From assembly GCA_963705525.1 (NCBI GenBank), contig CAVPJW010000002.1, positions 930,001-994,000 on the forward strand: DNA of 64,000 bases, read 5' to 3'. Below the pieces are notes generated by a model that searched no databases, was not told where the DNA came from, and saw only the letters and a list, made by a program, of their open reading frames with translations. This DNA is from CAVPJW01 sp963705525. GTDB taxonomy: Bacteria > Acidobacteriota > Vicinamibacteria > Vicinamibacterales > CAVPJW01. Below are positions 1-8,336 of this stretch, piece after piece (within the stretch, counting starts at the first letter, position 1; the number at the start of each line of letters is the position of its first letter). The translations under genes and the position numbers were made by a program.

Positions 1-3000
1 GCTGGCGCCGAGGCGGAACTCAATGCAGCGGACGCAATAGCCGGCCGCATGATCGTTCGTGCAGCCTTCAGCGGCATCGTGGCCAGGCGCGCGCACAATC
101 CGGGCGATTTGGTCGAGCCGACAGCGTCCGACGCAGTCCTCCGCGTTGTCGATCCGAGCCGGTTGGAAATCAGTGCCTCGGTGCCGATCACCGACGTCGC
201 CCGTGTCACGATTGGAGCGGCGGCCCGGCTGAGCGGCGACGCGCCCGGTCCTGCCCTCGCGGTCGTTTCACGTCCTGCGGCCGTAGAACCCGGCACGGCT
301 GCCGTGCCGATCCGGTTGGCCTTCAAAGGAATGACGACCTTGCCAGTGGGGACTCCGGTCGAGGTCGAGATCGACGCCGAGGAACATGCGGGTATCGTCG
401 TGGTTCCGGCGGCCGCTGTGGTTCGCGAAGGCAACGAGACTGCCGTGTTCGTCGCCGTCGGTAATAAAGCGCAGCGCCGCACCGTCACGATCGGAGTGGC
501 CGACGATACGCGAATCGAGGTGCGATCGGGCGTGAAGGTCGGCGAGGCGATCATCACAGATGGTCAAGGGGGGTTGCCTGACGGTGCCGCGATTGCGACG
601 GACCCGAAGACAAAGCCCGAACCCGATAGCCGCCTTGCCGCCAAAGACCCCATGAACATTGCTGCCGCCGCCATTCGCCACTACCGCGCAGCCGTGATCG
701 TCGTGGCGGCGCTGGTGGTTGCGGGCGCCTTTGCCGCGCAGTCCCTTCCTAGCAGCATCTATCCCCCGCTGCAGTTTCCTCGCATCGCGATTATCGCCCA
801 CAGCGGGACGCTCCCCTCGCAGTCGATGAGCCTCACGGTGACGCGGCCAATCGAGCAGGCTGTGATGGAAGTGCCAGGGATTCGCCGTGTCCGGTCGCGG
901 AGCATTCGCGGCGCCGCGGAGATTTCCGCGCAATTCGATCCCGCCACCGACATGGTGGTGGCGCTCCAACAGGTGCAGAACCATCTCTCGGAGATTCAGG
1001 ACGATCTGCCGACCGGCTCCGCTCTGACGGTGGAGAGGCTTACGCCCGCCGTGTTCCCGGTCTTCATTCTGACCATGACCGGGACGCTCCCCACCCCCGA
1101 GGTGAGCGATTACGCCCTCTACGTGGTCAAGCCAGAGATCGCGCGCGTGCCAGGCACCGGCCGGATCGAGGTTCTGTCATCGGACACACGCGAGATCGAA
1201 GTCGTGCTGGATCCGCTGAAGTTGACGTCGGCGGGGCTCACCGTGAGCGACGTGTCGCAGGCACTCCGATCGCAGAATACTCTGCAACCGGTGGGACGCT
1301 TCTCGCAGTCCGGCCTCCAGTACCTGACCCTGGCGACGGGTCTGTGGCAGAGCGCCGACGCGATCGGCAAGTCTCCCGTTCTCATCCGGAACGGTTCCAC
1401 CATTCGCGTGGCCGACGTCGGCTCGGTGATGCCTGGATCGCCAGACCGAACGGTGCTCGTGACGGGCAACGGGCGAGATGCCGTCTCGATCGGCATCTCG
1501 CAGCAGATCGGCGCGAACATCCTGGCGGTGAAACGCGGCGTCGATGCCGCGATCGCCACCCTTGCCCATACGCTGCCGTCAGGCATCCGCATCACGAAGG
1601 TGTATGACCTCGCCGAGTTCGTCGAGGCCTCGATTGCCAATGTGCGCGACGCCATTCTCATCGGAGGCTTCCTGGCGATCATTGTCCTGATCGTGTTCCT
1701 GCGCGACCTGCGCCTCACGCTCATTGCTGCCTTCACGCTGCCGCTGGCCATCATCCCGACGTTCCTGTTCATGCGCGTGTTTGGAGGCTCGATCAACCTC
1801 ATGTCGATGGGCGGTCTGGCGGTCGCGATCGGGCTGGTCATCGACGACGCAGTGGTCGTGGTCGAGAACATCAATCGGCGGGCCGGCGAGGGTGTCGACC
1901 GGGTCGTCGACGCCGTGTCACAACTCATGGCGCCTCTCGTCAGCTCCACCTTGACCACGGTGGTCGTCTTTGCGCCGCTTGGGCTGTTGTCTGGAATTAC
2001 TGGTCAGTTTTTCCGTGCGTTGTCGCTCAGCCTGACGGTCGCCGTACTGATGTCGCTCTTTCTCTCGATCAGCATCGTGCCCCTTCTGGCGCGATGGGCG
2101 TTGCGCCATCGTCACGCCTTCGTGGCTGTTCCTGAAATCGAGAGCAGATGGCAACGGGAGTACGGCGGTGCGCTGCGCGCCATCGTCGGACGGCCCACCG
2201 CAGCCGTTATCATGGGAGTTCTTCTCGCCGGCGCGGCGGTCGTGCTCTTTTCCGCCATCGGCACGGGATTTCTGCCACCGGCCGACGAAGGTGGCTTTGT
2301 CGTCGACTACTTGACACCCGCCGGCAGTGCGCTCGACGAAACAGACCGTCAAGTCAAAGCGATGGAGAAGGTCATCGCTGCCATACCCGAGGTCGCGGCG
2401 TATTCGCGCCGTACGGGTTCAGAACTCGGGCTGTTCGCGACGGCGTCGAATTCCGGCGATATCCTGGTGCGACTCAAGCCGCGCGGCGACCGGCGTCGAA
2501 GCGCCGAGGAGGTGATCGCCGACCTGCGTCCACAGCTCCAGCGTGCCGCGCCGCTCGCCGACATCGAGTTCGTCCAGCTCCTGCAGGACATGCTCGGCGA
2601 CCTCGAGGGGGCGCCGACGCCGATAGAGATCAAGATTTTCGGAGACGATTCAGCGAAGCTCGAAGCATTAGCTGCCCCTGTGAAGGCGATGCTGCAGAAG
2701 ATCGACGGCGTGGTTGACGTCGTCGGAATGCAGCGCGGAAACCCTGAGTTCACCTGGATCGTCGATCCGGTGGCCAGCGGGCGCTTCGGCCTGACTGTCG
2801 AACAGGTAGGAGCCCAGATGTCCGCGTCGTGGCTCGGCGACGTGGCCACTGAATTGCGGCTGTTAGACCGCCGGATTCCCGTGCGAGTTCGTCTGCCCGA
2901 CAGCGTCCGCTTCGCTCCCGGTCGATTCCAGCAGGCGTTGCTCAAGACCAGTGACGGCAAGCTGGTTCCGGTGGCGTCTGTCGCGCGCGCAGAGCGTACG

Positions 3001-3687
3001 AATGGACAATCGGAATTGTTGCGAGAGAACCTGCGCGGCATGGCGCTCGTCACGGCTCGACTGGAGGGGCGCGATCTCGGAAGCGCTGTCGACGAGATTC
3101 GGACCCGGCTTCCGGCACTCAGGCTGCCGATCGGCTACACGTATGAGATCGGCGGTCAGTACGAATCGCAACGGCAGGCGTTCCGAGAGCTGTTCACGGT
3201 GTTCGGCGTCGCTATCGTGCTGGTGTTCACGATTCTTGTCGTCCAGTTTCAGGCATGGGTGCCCGCTCTGCTGATTCTCGTTGCGGCGCCGCTATCGCTC
3301 GGCGGTGCATTCGCGCTCTTGTTACTCACGGGCACCGACCTCAACGTTTCGTCGGCCATGGGTCTTATTCTGTTGGTTGGCCTGGTGGTGAAGAACGGCA
3401 TCATGCTGCTCGATTTCTCCGAACAGCTCCACGGGCAGGGTGAATCGTTCGAGCGTGCCATCGCCCACGCGGGCCGGATCAGACTACGACCGATCCTGAT
3501 GACGACGTTCTGCACGCTGTTTGGTCTGCTGCCGCTGGCGTTTGGACTGGGCGCGGGAGCGGAGCAACAGAAGCCCCTTGCACTGGCCGTCATCGGCGGA
3601 CTCGCTCTCTCCACGCCGGTCACGCTGCTCGTGGTGCCGGGGTTGTATGCGGCGATCAGGCGTCGCACCGATCCGCGCGCAACCTGA
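1..3687 (+). CDS. Fused RND efflux adaptor (HlyD-like) and RND inner-membrane pump, 5' end outside window
   Basis: The frame is open from base 1, so the gene begins upstream. Residues 1 to about 200 resemble the C-terminal part of a periplasmic membrane fusion protein (barrel-sandwich and beta-barrel region, then the VVVPAAAVV and GLPDGA-type motifs). A methionine at 652-654 then starts a full AcrB-like RND permease of about 1011 residues, with the first transmembrane helix, the large porter loops and the paired aspartates of the proton relay (IDDAVVVVEN, near base 1845). No stop separates the two parts, so they may be one polypeptide. Alternatively the pump starts separately at 652, although I see no good ribosome-binding site there. 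RND pumps export drugs, metals or lipids by proton antiport; the substrate cannot be told. No TolC-like gene follows. Family assignment is firm; the fusion itself is less certain. Confidence 0.9.
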   Translation, partial: AGAEAELNAADAIAGRMIVRAAFSGIVARRAHNPGDLVEPTASDAVLRVVDPSRLEISASVPITDVARVTIGAAARLSGDAPGPALAVVSRPAAVEPGTAAVPIRLAFKGMTTLPVGTPVEVEIDAEEHAGIVVVPAAAVVREGNETAVFVAVGNKAQRRTVTIGVADDTRIEVRSGVKVGEAIITDGQGGLPDGAAIATDPKTKPEPDSRLAAKDPMNIAAAAIRHYRAAVIVVAALVVAGAFAAQSLPSSIYPPLQFPRIAIIAHSGTLPSQSMSLTVTRPIEQAVMEVPGIRRVRSRSIRGAAEISAQFDPATDMVVALQQVQNHLSEIQDDLPTGSALTVERLTPAVFPVFILTMTGTLPTPEVSDYALYVVKPEIARVPGTGRIEVLSSDTREIEVVLDPLKLTSAGLTVSDVSQALRSQNTLQPVGRFSQSGLQYLTLATGLWQSADAIGKSPVLIRNGSTIRVADVGSVMPGSPDRTVLVTGNGRDAVSIGISQQIGANILAVKRGVDAAIATLAHTLPSGIRITKVYDLAEFVEASIANVRDAILIGGFLAIIVLIVFLRDLRLTLIAAFTLPLAIIPTFLFMRVFGGSINLMSMGGLAVAIGLVIDDAVVVVENINRRAGEGVDRVVDAVSQLMAPLVSSTLTTVVVFAPLGLLSGITGQFFRALSLSLTVAVLMSLFLSISIVPLLARWALRHRHAFVAVPEIESRWQREYGGALRAIVGRPTAAVIMGVLLAGAAVVLFSAIGTGFLPPADEGGFVVDYLTPAGSALDETDRQVKAMEKVIAAIPEVAAYSRRTGSELGLFATASNSGDILVRLKPRGDRRRSAEEVIADLRPQLQRAAPLADIEFVQLLQDMLGDLEGAPTPIEIKIFGDDSAKLEALAAPVKAMLQKIDGVVDVVGMQRGNPEFTWIVDPVASGRFGLTVEQVGAQMSASWLGDVATELRLLDRRIPVRVRLPDSVRFAPGRFQQALLKTSDGKLVPVASVARAERTNGQSELLRENLRGMALVTARLEGRDLGSAVDEIRTRLPALRLPIGYTYEIGGQYESQRQAFRELFTVFGVAIVLVFTILVVQFQAWVPALLILVAAPLSLGGAFALLLLTGTDLNVSSAMGLILLVGLVVKNGIMLLDFSEQLHGQGESFERAIAHAGRIRLRPILMTTFCTLFGLLPLAFGLGAGAEQQKPLALAVIGGLALSTPVTLLVVPGLYAAIRRRTDPRAT

Positions 3688-3757
3688 AGGCTTCGGCAAT
3701 CGCCGCAGGGTTGTACTCGGAAGTTAAATACGGGTTTCTCACAAAGGCAGGTCTGAC

Positions 3758-4780
3758 ATGCGTCATTCACTCGCTCTCTTCCTGATCGTCCTCGGCGCGG
3801 CGACCGTCGGCGCCGCTGCTGAAGCGCCGTATCACTTGATTAAGGAAATCCAAATCGGCGGCGAAGGGGGCTGGGACTATATCAGCGTCGATTCCCAGGC
3901 GCATCGACTGTACGTGTCGCACGCCACGAAGATCGTCGTCGTCGATATTGATGAAGGCAAAATCATCGGCGAGATTCCTGAGACAACCGGGGTGCACGGC
4001 TTCGCCCTGGCACCCGACATTGGCCGAGGTTTTTCCAGTAATGGGCGGCTCGATACTTCCACCATTGTCGACCTGAAAACACTGAAGGCGATCGGGACAG
4101 TGGCCACCGGAGGCAACCCTGACGCGATTCTGTACGAGCCCTCGCGCGGAGAGGTCTATACCTTCAATGGGAGGGGTCGGTCAGCCACGGTATTCGATGC
4201 ACGGACCGGGAAAGTGCTCGCCACGGTCGTTCTAAACGCCAAGCCCGAAGCGGCCGTTGCCGACGCCGCGGCTAATCGTGTGTTTGTGAACCTGGAGGAC
4301 ACGGGATCGATGGCCGCCATCGACTTGACGGCCCACACGGTCGCGGCGATCTGGAAGATCGATGACTGCGAAGAGCCGACCGGCCTCGGATACGACGCCA
4401 CGAATCATCGCTTGTTCAGCGCCTGCTCGAATAAAGTGATGGCCGTCACTGACAGCACCACGGGCCGACACATCACCAGCATCCCGATCGGCGAGCATCC
4501 CGATGGTGCCGCGTACGACCCCGTCACGGGCTACGCGTTCGCCTCCAATGGCGAAGGTACGGTGACGATCGCGCACCTCGATGATCCCGTGACCCTTCGG
4601 GTTGTGCAAACGCTGCGCTCGCAGCCGTCTGGGCGAACCATGATCCTCGATCCGGTGACGCACAATATCTACGTGCCCGCGGCAACGCTGCAGCCGGCGC
4701 CGCCCGGAGCACAAGGCCGGCCTCAACCCGTTGCGGATTCTCTCAAAGTGCTCGTGTACGGACTGCAAGTTACTCCTTGA
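3758..4780 (+). CDS. Secreted YVTN-type beta-propeller protein (YncE-like)
   Basis: A 340-residue protein with a Sec signal peptide (about residues 1-21, ending AAAEAP). Repeated blade motifs follow, of the kind 'RLYVSH..KIVVVDID..KIIGEI' and 'ATVFDARTGKVLATV', typical of YVTN/NHL seven-bladed propellers. Such proteins are periplasmic or surface-bound binding scaffolds; no catalytic residues are evident. The ATG at 3758 follows an AAAGGCAGG-like Shine-Dalgarno. The gene lies 70 bases after the RND pump on the same strand and could be read through with it, but nothing in the sequence links their functions. Its end converges on the minus-strand small gene at 4889. Confidence 0.85.
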   Translation: MRHSLALFLIVLGAATVGAAAEAPYHLIKEIQIGGEGGWDYISVDSQAHRLYVSHATKIVVVDIDEGKIIGEIPETTGVHGFALAPDIGRGFSSNGRLDTSTIVDLKTLKAIGTVATGGNPDAILYEPSRGEVYTFNGRGRSATVFDARTGKVLATVVLNAKPEAAVADAAANRVFVNLEDTGSMAAIDLTAHTVAAIWKIDDCEEPTGLGYDATNHRLFSACSNKVMAVTDSTTGRHITSIPIGEHPDGAAYDPVTGYAFASNGEGTVTIAHLDDPVTLRVVQTLRSQPSGRTMILDPVTHNIYVPAATLQPAPPGAQGRPQPVADSLKVLVYGLQVTP

Positions 4781-4888
4781 CGAGCCAGCGCAGCACATAG
4801 CCAACACAAAACGAGATCAACATCAACGGCCAGCACTCAGGGAACATCATCGCCTCCGGTGCCCGGGCTCAGGCTTCAGGGTGACCGA

Positions 4889-5047
4889 TCAGCGATCGAT
4901 CCTGCGAACGTAGTTGCGTGAGGTGACGACGCGATAGCCGTCCTCGAATTCCACCAGGCACGAGTTCATCCGACCCCTGGCGAGAACTCGGCAGGACTGT
5001 CCAAAGCGCTCTGGTAAGCGCGCACGCACACGCCAGCGATACCTCAT
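4889..5047 (-). CDS. Small basic protein of 52 residues, unknown function
   Basis: A short open frame reading MRYRWRVRARLPERFG at the start and ending VTSRNYVRRIDR. It is strongly basic, with a central segment LVEFEDGYRVVTSRNYVRR that looks like a small beta-barrel or SH3-like fold. It starts 13 bases after the stop of the Hcp-like gene and runs on the same strand, so it could be the last cistron of that group. The ribosome-binding site is weak. Evidence that it is real: start and stop placement directly behind a gene, and a regular alternation of charged and hydrophobic residues. It is shorter than usual ORF cut-offs, so automatic annotation may miss it. I do not know its function; RNA or DNA binding is possible given the charge. 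Confidence 0.55.
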   Translation of the reverse strand: MRYRWRVRARLPERFGQSCRVLARGRMNSCLVEFEDGYRVVTSRNYVRRIDR

Positions 5048-5060
5048 TTGTCAGCAGCGA

Positions 5061-5705
5061 CTACGGTATGGACTTGTTCTGCCGCACATCCCAACCGGCC
5101 CTGACCGGGGTGGCCGCCGTACCGTCCGGATTCTGTCCCCGGTACTCGAACTCGATCGTCGCAAAGCCGAGAGACACACGATCCGGCGCCACTCCTTCCT
5201 CCGACGATCCCGTCTGATAGGAAGTGACGATGACGTCGGACAGCTTGACGATGAGATACTCGGGCTGGTTCGCTCCCTTCTTCCGCGCGGTCAGCGTCAC
5301 GTCTCGAATGTGCTTCCCGCTGGCGCAGGCCAGAAACAGCATTGGCGATGCCTTGCCTTGAAATGCCGTGAACTGAAAGTCACGCAGGCTGATCTTTCCC
5401 GAACCACCTCCGCCCGCCATGCTGGTTCCGCTGCTTGACTGTTCGCCGCCAACACTCCACGAGACGATTTCCATTTCATCCCTGTGCCGGGCGTCGGTGG
5501 AATCGCCGGGAATGCCATCGATCTTCAGGAAGTAGTCGGCGGTTGCAACGCGCGGCGGCGGCGGTTGTCCCGTCTCGGTCGCTTGCAGCCCGCCGTCAGG
5601 TCCGAGCGCAAGAAGCGACAACACCGTCAACAATGCCGTCGCCGTGAATGGCCGCGTCAGCCCGAGGGACATCAAGAAACGCACGAGCCATAGACCTGAT
5701 CGCAT
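5061..5705 (-). CDS. Hcp-like protein (type VI tube family) with N-terminal signal sequence
   Basis: Begins at ATG 5705, which has an ideal GGAGG six bases upstream; the longer frame would run into the neighbouring methyltransferase gene. 214 residues. Residues 1 to about 43 form a basic start plus a hydrophobic segment (TATALLTVLSLLALG), a Sec signal or membrane anchor. From YFLKIDGIPGDSTD onward it matches the Hcp/T6SS tube family: IVSWSVGGEQSS, KISLRDFQFTAFQGKASP, LACASGKHI and the closing VSLGFATIEFEYR. Classical Hcp is cytoplasmic and leaves through the type VI machine without a signal peptide. An exported Hcp-like protein with no other type VI genes in view points to a different, perhaps structural, periplasmic or extracellular role. 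The family call is good; the function is open. Confidence 0.8.
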   Translation of the reverse strand: MRSGLWLVRFLMSLGLTRPFTATALLTVLSLLALGPDGGLQATETGQPPPPRVATADYFLKIDGIPGDSTDARHRDEMEIVSWSVGGEQSSSGTSMAGGGGSGKISLRDFQFTAFQGKASPMLFLACASGKHIRDVTLTARKKGANQPEYLIVKLSDVIVTSYQTGSSEEGVAPDRVSLGFATIEFEYRGQNPDGTAATPVRAGWDVRQNKSIP

Positions 5706-5745
5706 GAAGCCTCCGCTGAAGTGTGTCGCACTGGCTCGCGGCCTG

Positions 5746-6531
5746 TCACACATAAGGATTCTCCTTCCCACAACTCGGACACACCCACGTCTTCTCGGTG
5801 TGTGGCGTCGCAACCTGGTGACCCGAACCGCAAAAGGTGCACACATCGGTCATCTGCCTATGCCCCCACCCCTCCAGCTGCTGAAACAGCAGTATGTAGT
5901 TCGATCGCTCTGTCAGCCGACGGCCGGTCAGCGTCTTGACGAGCCGGAAGAACGAAAAGAGCGCCTGCCGCAGGTACGCGCCCGCGCGCACGTGCTGCAG
6001 ATAGACGAACCCGGCGCCCCAGTCGGCGAAGCTGACGAGCTTGAAGGACGAATGCGCGTAGACCACCCGTAGAAACGATTCGAGGTTGAACTGCTGCTCG
6101 TGGCCGCCCCGATCCTCGTAGAGCAACCGGTACAACCGATCCTCGAACGATGTCCCATTCGGAATCGAAATGTAGAGATATCCCCGCGGCTTCAGGACTC
6201 GCTCGATTTCAGTCAGAGCGGCAGCCGGGTCGTGGAGGTGCTCGAAGATCCAATTGCAGACGACCGAGTGAAAAAGGCCGGACGGAAATGGCAGCTTGTC
6301 AGCGCTTCCCAGCACGAAACCGACATTTGGCGGAAGACGATGGCGCCCGACATCTGGGTGGTTGTCGCAGGCCGCGAAACGGCAGGGATACAGTGTGTAG
6401 TCGAAGCTGCCGGTCCCGCTCCCGAGGTCCAGCACGATGTCCCGAGGGCTCACACTCTTCAGGAACTCGTGGACGAAGAGCGGCGTGTCCGTGGCAGGCT
6501 CGCGACCGACGGCAGGAAGGCTGGTCGTCAT
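5746..6531 (-). CDS. Class I SAM-dependent methyltransferase with C-terminal zinc ribbon
   Basis: 261 residues from ATG 6531, chosen because it overlaps the stop of the upstream gene (ATGA), a usual coupling arrangement; an in-frame start at 6552 is possible. The N-terminal half is a Rossmann methyltransferase: SAM-binding motif I VLDLGSGTGSF, the acidic residue in AACDNH, and the IERVLKPRGYLYISIP post-motif typical of Methyltransf_11. The C-terminus carries CTFCGSGH and CPSCGK, a four-cysteine zinc ribbon rarely fused to this fold. The substrate is unknown: a lipid, quinone or glycan intermediate is as likely as a protein. It sits between a solute-binding protein gene and the exported Hcp-like gene. 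Confidence 0.85.
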   Translation of the reverse strand: MTTSLPAVGREPATDTPLFVHEFLKSVSPRDIVLDLGSGTGSFDYTLYPCRFAACDNHPDVGRHRLPPNVGFVLGSADKLPFPSGLFHSVVCNWIFEHLHDPAAALTEIERVLKPRGYLYISIPNGTSFEDRLYRLLYEDRGGHEQQFNLESFLRVVYAHSSFKLVSFADWGAGFVYLQHVRAGAYLRQALFSFFRLVKTLTGRRLTERSNYILLFQQLEGWGHRQMTDVCTFCGSGHQVATPHTEKTWVCPSCGKENPYV

Positions 6532-7298
6532 CGGCTCATGTCTACCGGCCACGCCGCATCACGCGCCACTCCAAAACGACTCTTGAGCTCGGCGATCCGA
6601 CCCTCCTTTTCGAGCTCCGTCAGCGCCTGGTCGAGCCGACGCTTCCAGTCCGTACGCGATGGCGGAAGCACAAACGCGTAATACTCGAGCACGACCGGAT
6701 CCGCGAGAACACGAAGCTGGCCATTCGAGGCGCGTGCGGCACGTACCGCATCGAACTCGTCGAGAATCAGCGCATCGATCGCCTTTCGTTCAAGCGCGGG
6801 AACGCCCGCCTGTCCCTTCCCGAGCTGGACATGTGTTGTGCCTGTAATGCTGCGCATGGCTCGCGCGGCGGTTCCTGCTCCGCCGGCTCCAACCTTGCGG
6901 CCTTTCAGTTCGACCACGGTCTCTGGCTCGCCCGATCCGGTACGAACCAGCGCAGCCTGGCAGGTCTCGAAGTATGTGTTCGTGAACAAATACAGGCGCT
7001 CCCGCTCCGGCGTCACGCCCGTGGTCGCCGCCACCAGATCATGAGCGCCCGTCGTCAACCCGGACAAAAGCTCGTCGTACGGTTTGACTATCACAACGGG
7101 TCGAAACCCGGCCCGCTCGGCCACCTGACGCGCGAGCTCGATGTCGAAGCCTGTGGCCATACCACCTTCCATGTAGTGAAACGGCGGGAACGTCGCATCC
7201 GAGACGATGCGGAGCGGTGTGTCCTGCGCGCCCGCCGACGAAGAGGCAGCCCAGAACACCCATGTCAGCAGCAGGCCGATGCCGGAAGGGCTTCTCAT
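6528..7298 (-). CDS. Periplasmic solute-binding protein, family 3 (amino-acid type)
   Basis: ATG 7298 is preferred over GTG 7316 because it gives a clean signal peptide (RSPSGIGLLLTWVFWAASSSAGAQ) and lies behind an AGGTGATAGG purine stretch. The mature part has the SBP_bac_3 signature: FPPFHYMEGGMATGFDIELAR, DLVAATTGVTPERER, then the second lobe ending in ALTELEKEGRIAELKSRFG. Such proteins capture amino acids or related small molecules in the periplasm and pass them to an ABC permease or a sensor. No permease or ATPase gene is adjacent, so it may serve a distant transporter or act as a stand-alone sensor. It is the first gene of a minus-strand group with the methyltransferase and the Hcp-like gene. 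Confidence 0.85.
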   Translation of the reverse strand: MRSPSGIGLLLTWVFWAASSSAGAQDTPLRIVSDATFPPFHYMEGGMATGFDIELARQVAERAGFRPVVIVKPYDELLSGLTTGAHDLVAATTGVTPERERLYLFTNTYFETCQAALVRTGSGEPETVVELKGRKVGAGGAGTAARAMRSITGTTHVQLGKGQAGVPALERKAIDALILDEFDAVRAARASNGQLRVLADPVVLEYYAFVLPPSRTDWKRRLDQALTELEKEGRIAELKSRFGVARDAAWPVDMSR

Positions 7299-7447
7299 GA
7301 AGGGAAAGCCTATCACCTCGAGCCGCCAGGTGTGCGGGTCCTCGCTGGTGTGACGACCCCGAGACCGGAGCCCCGAATCGCGCGTCTAATCCTGAAACAC
7401 CGGACAGGTTCAATCAGCGGTCCGGTGGCAGGGGCCGATGGCACAGC

Positions 7448-8308
7448 TTGACCGACTGCTATCCGCTTGATTGCTCGGAGAATGCCGTCCGCGTCGGAAC
7501 GGCGATTCTCGCGATCTGTGCATTGACCTCGTCGGGTTCGGCGGTCAGCAGCCACGTCGAGGCGCGCTTGGTCGCCGAAAACACGTCCATCCGCGCAGGA
7601 GAGCCGTTCTGGGTCGGCCTGCATTTGCGCATGCAGGCAGGGTGGCACACCTATTGGAAGAACCCCGGCGATTCAGGCCTCGCGACCAGAATCACGTGGA
7701 CGCTGCCAGAGGGCTTCACTGCAGGCACTCTGGTCTGGCCTTATCCCGAACGCATGCCGTCGGGCCCGCTCATGAGCTACGGCTACGACGGCGACGTGCT
7801 GCTGCTGGTGGAAATCACGCCACCAGAGAAGGTGTCCGGGCAAGCCGTGTCGCTCGCTGCGCGAGCAGACTGGCTGGAGTGTGCGGAAGAGTGTCTGCCC
7901 GGTCGCGCGAACCTGACTGTCAGCCTGTCGGTCGGTTCCGGTGTGCCGCTGCGTGATACGTCGGTCGATTCGCTGTTTCAAGAGTCGCGGGATCGACTTC
8001 CCTCACCTGCGTCCGACTGGAATGTCCGTGCACGAGGCGCAGCGGATTCGATCGCTCTGGCAATCGAGCCGCCCAGATCACTCGGGAACGTCGTCCACGC
8101 GATGTATTTCTACGCGGAAGATCCGGAGATTCTGGACTACGCGGCCGAGCAGCGGCTGACGCGGACCGATCCGGTTTTCCTCCTGGATCTCAGTCGAGCC
8201 GCCAATGCCAGTCAGGCCACAAGCCTTCGTGGCGTATTGCTTGTGGAGACCCGGGATCACAAAGCTCGTGCGGTTCAACTGAATGTCCCGCTCGCACACC
8301 CGCGGTAA
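7448..8308 (+). CDS. Stand-alone DsbD N-terminal-like (thiol interchange) domain protein
   Basis: 286 residues, start TTG 7448 (no ATG or GTG is available in frame). A short hydrophobic export segment (TAILAICALTSSGSAV) precedes an immunoglobulin-like periplasmic domain of the DsbD-alpha type: GWHTYWKNPGDSG, WPYPERMPSG, YGYDGDVLLLVEI, and a cysteine pair in DWLECAEECLPG. In DsbD the N-terminal domain passes electrons to periplasmic thiol proteins and receives them from the membrane domain. Here neither the membrane domain nor the thioredoxin domain is fused; instead a separate redoxin gene follows 28 bases downstream. The two probably work together in periplasmic thiol reduction or cytochrome c maturation, but the electron source is not visible. 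Confidence 0.8.
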   Translation: MTDCYPLDCSENAVRVGTAILAICALTSSGSAVSSHVEARLVAENTSIRAGEPFWVGLHLRMQAGWHTYWKNPGDSGLATRITWTLPEGFTAGTLVWPYPERMPSGPLMSYGYDGDVLLLVEITPPEKVSGQAVSLAARADWLECAEECLPGRANLTVSLSVGSGVPLRDTSVDSLFQESRDRLPSPASDWNVRARGAADSIALAIEPPRSLGNVVHAMYFYAEDPEILDYAAEQRLTRTDPVFLLDLSRAANASQATSLRGVLLVETRDHKARAVQLNVPLAHPR

Positions 8309-8336
8309 CCGAACACATATAGTGAGGGAAACGAAC

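Noticed and set aside
6150..7451. 433-residue plus-strand frame across the methyltransferase and solute-binding genes
   Set aside because: Crosses two well-supported minus-strand genes; basic, low-complexity translation with no motif.
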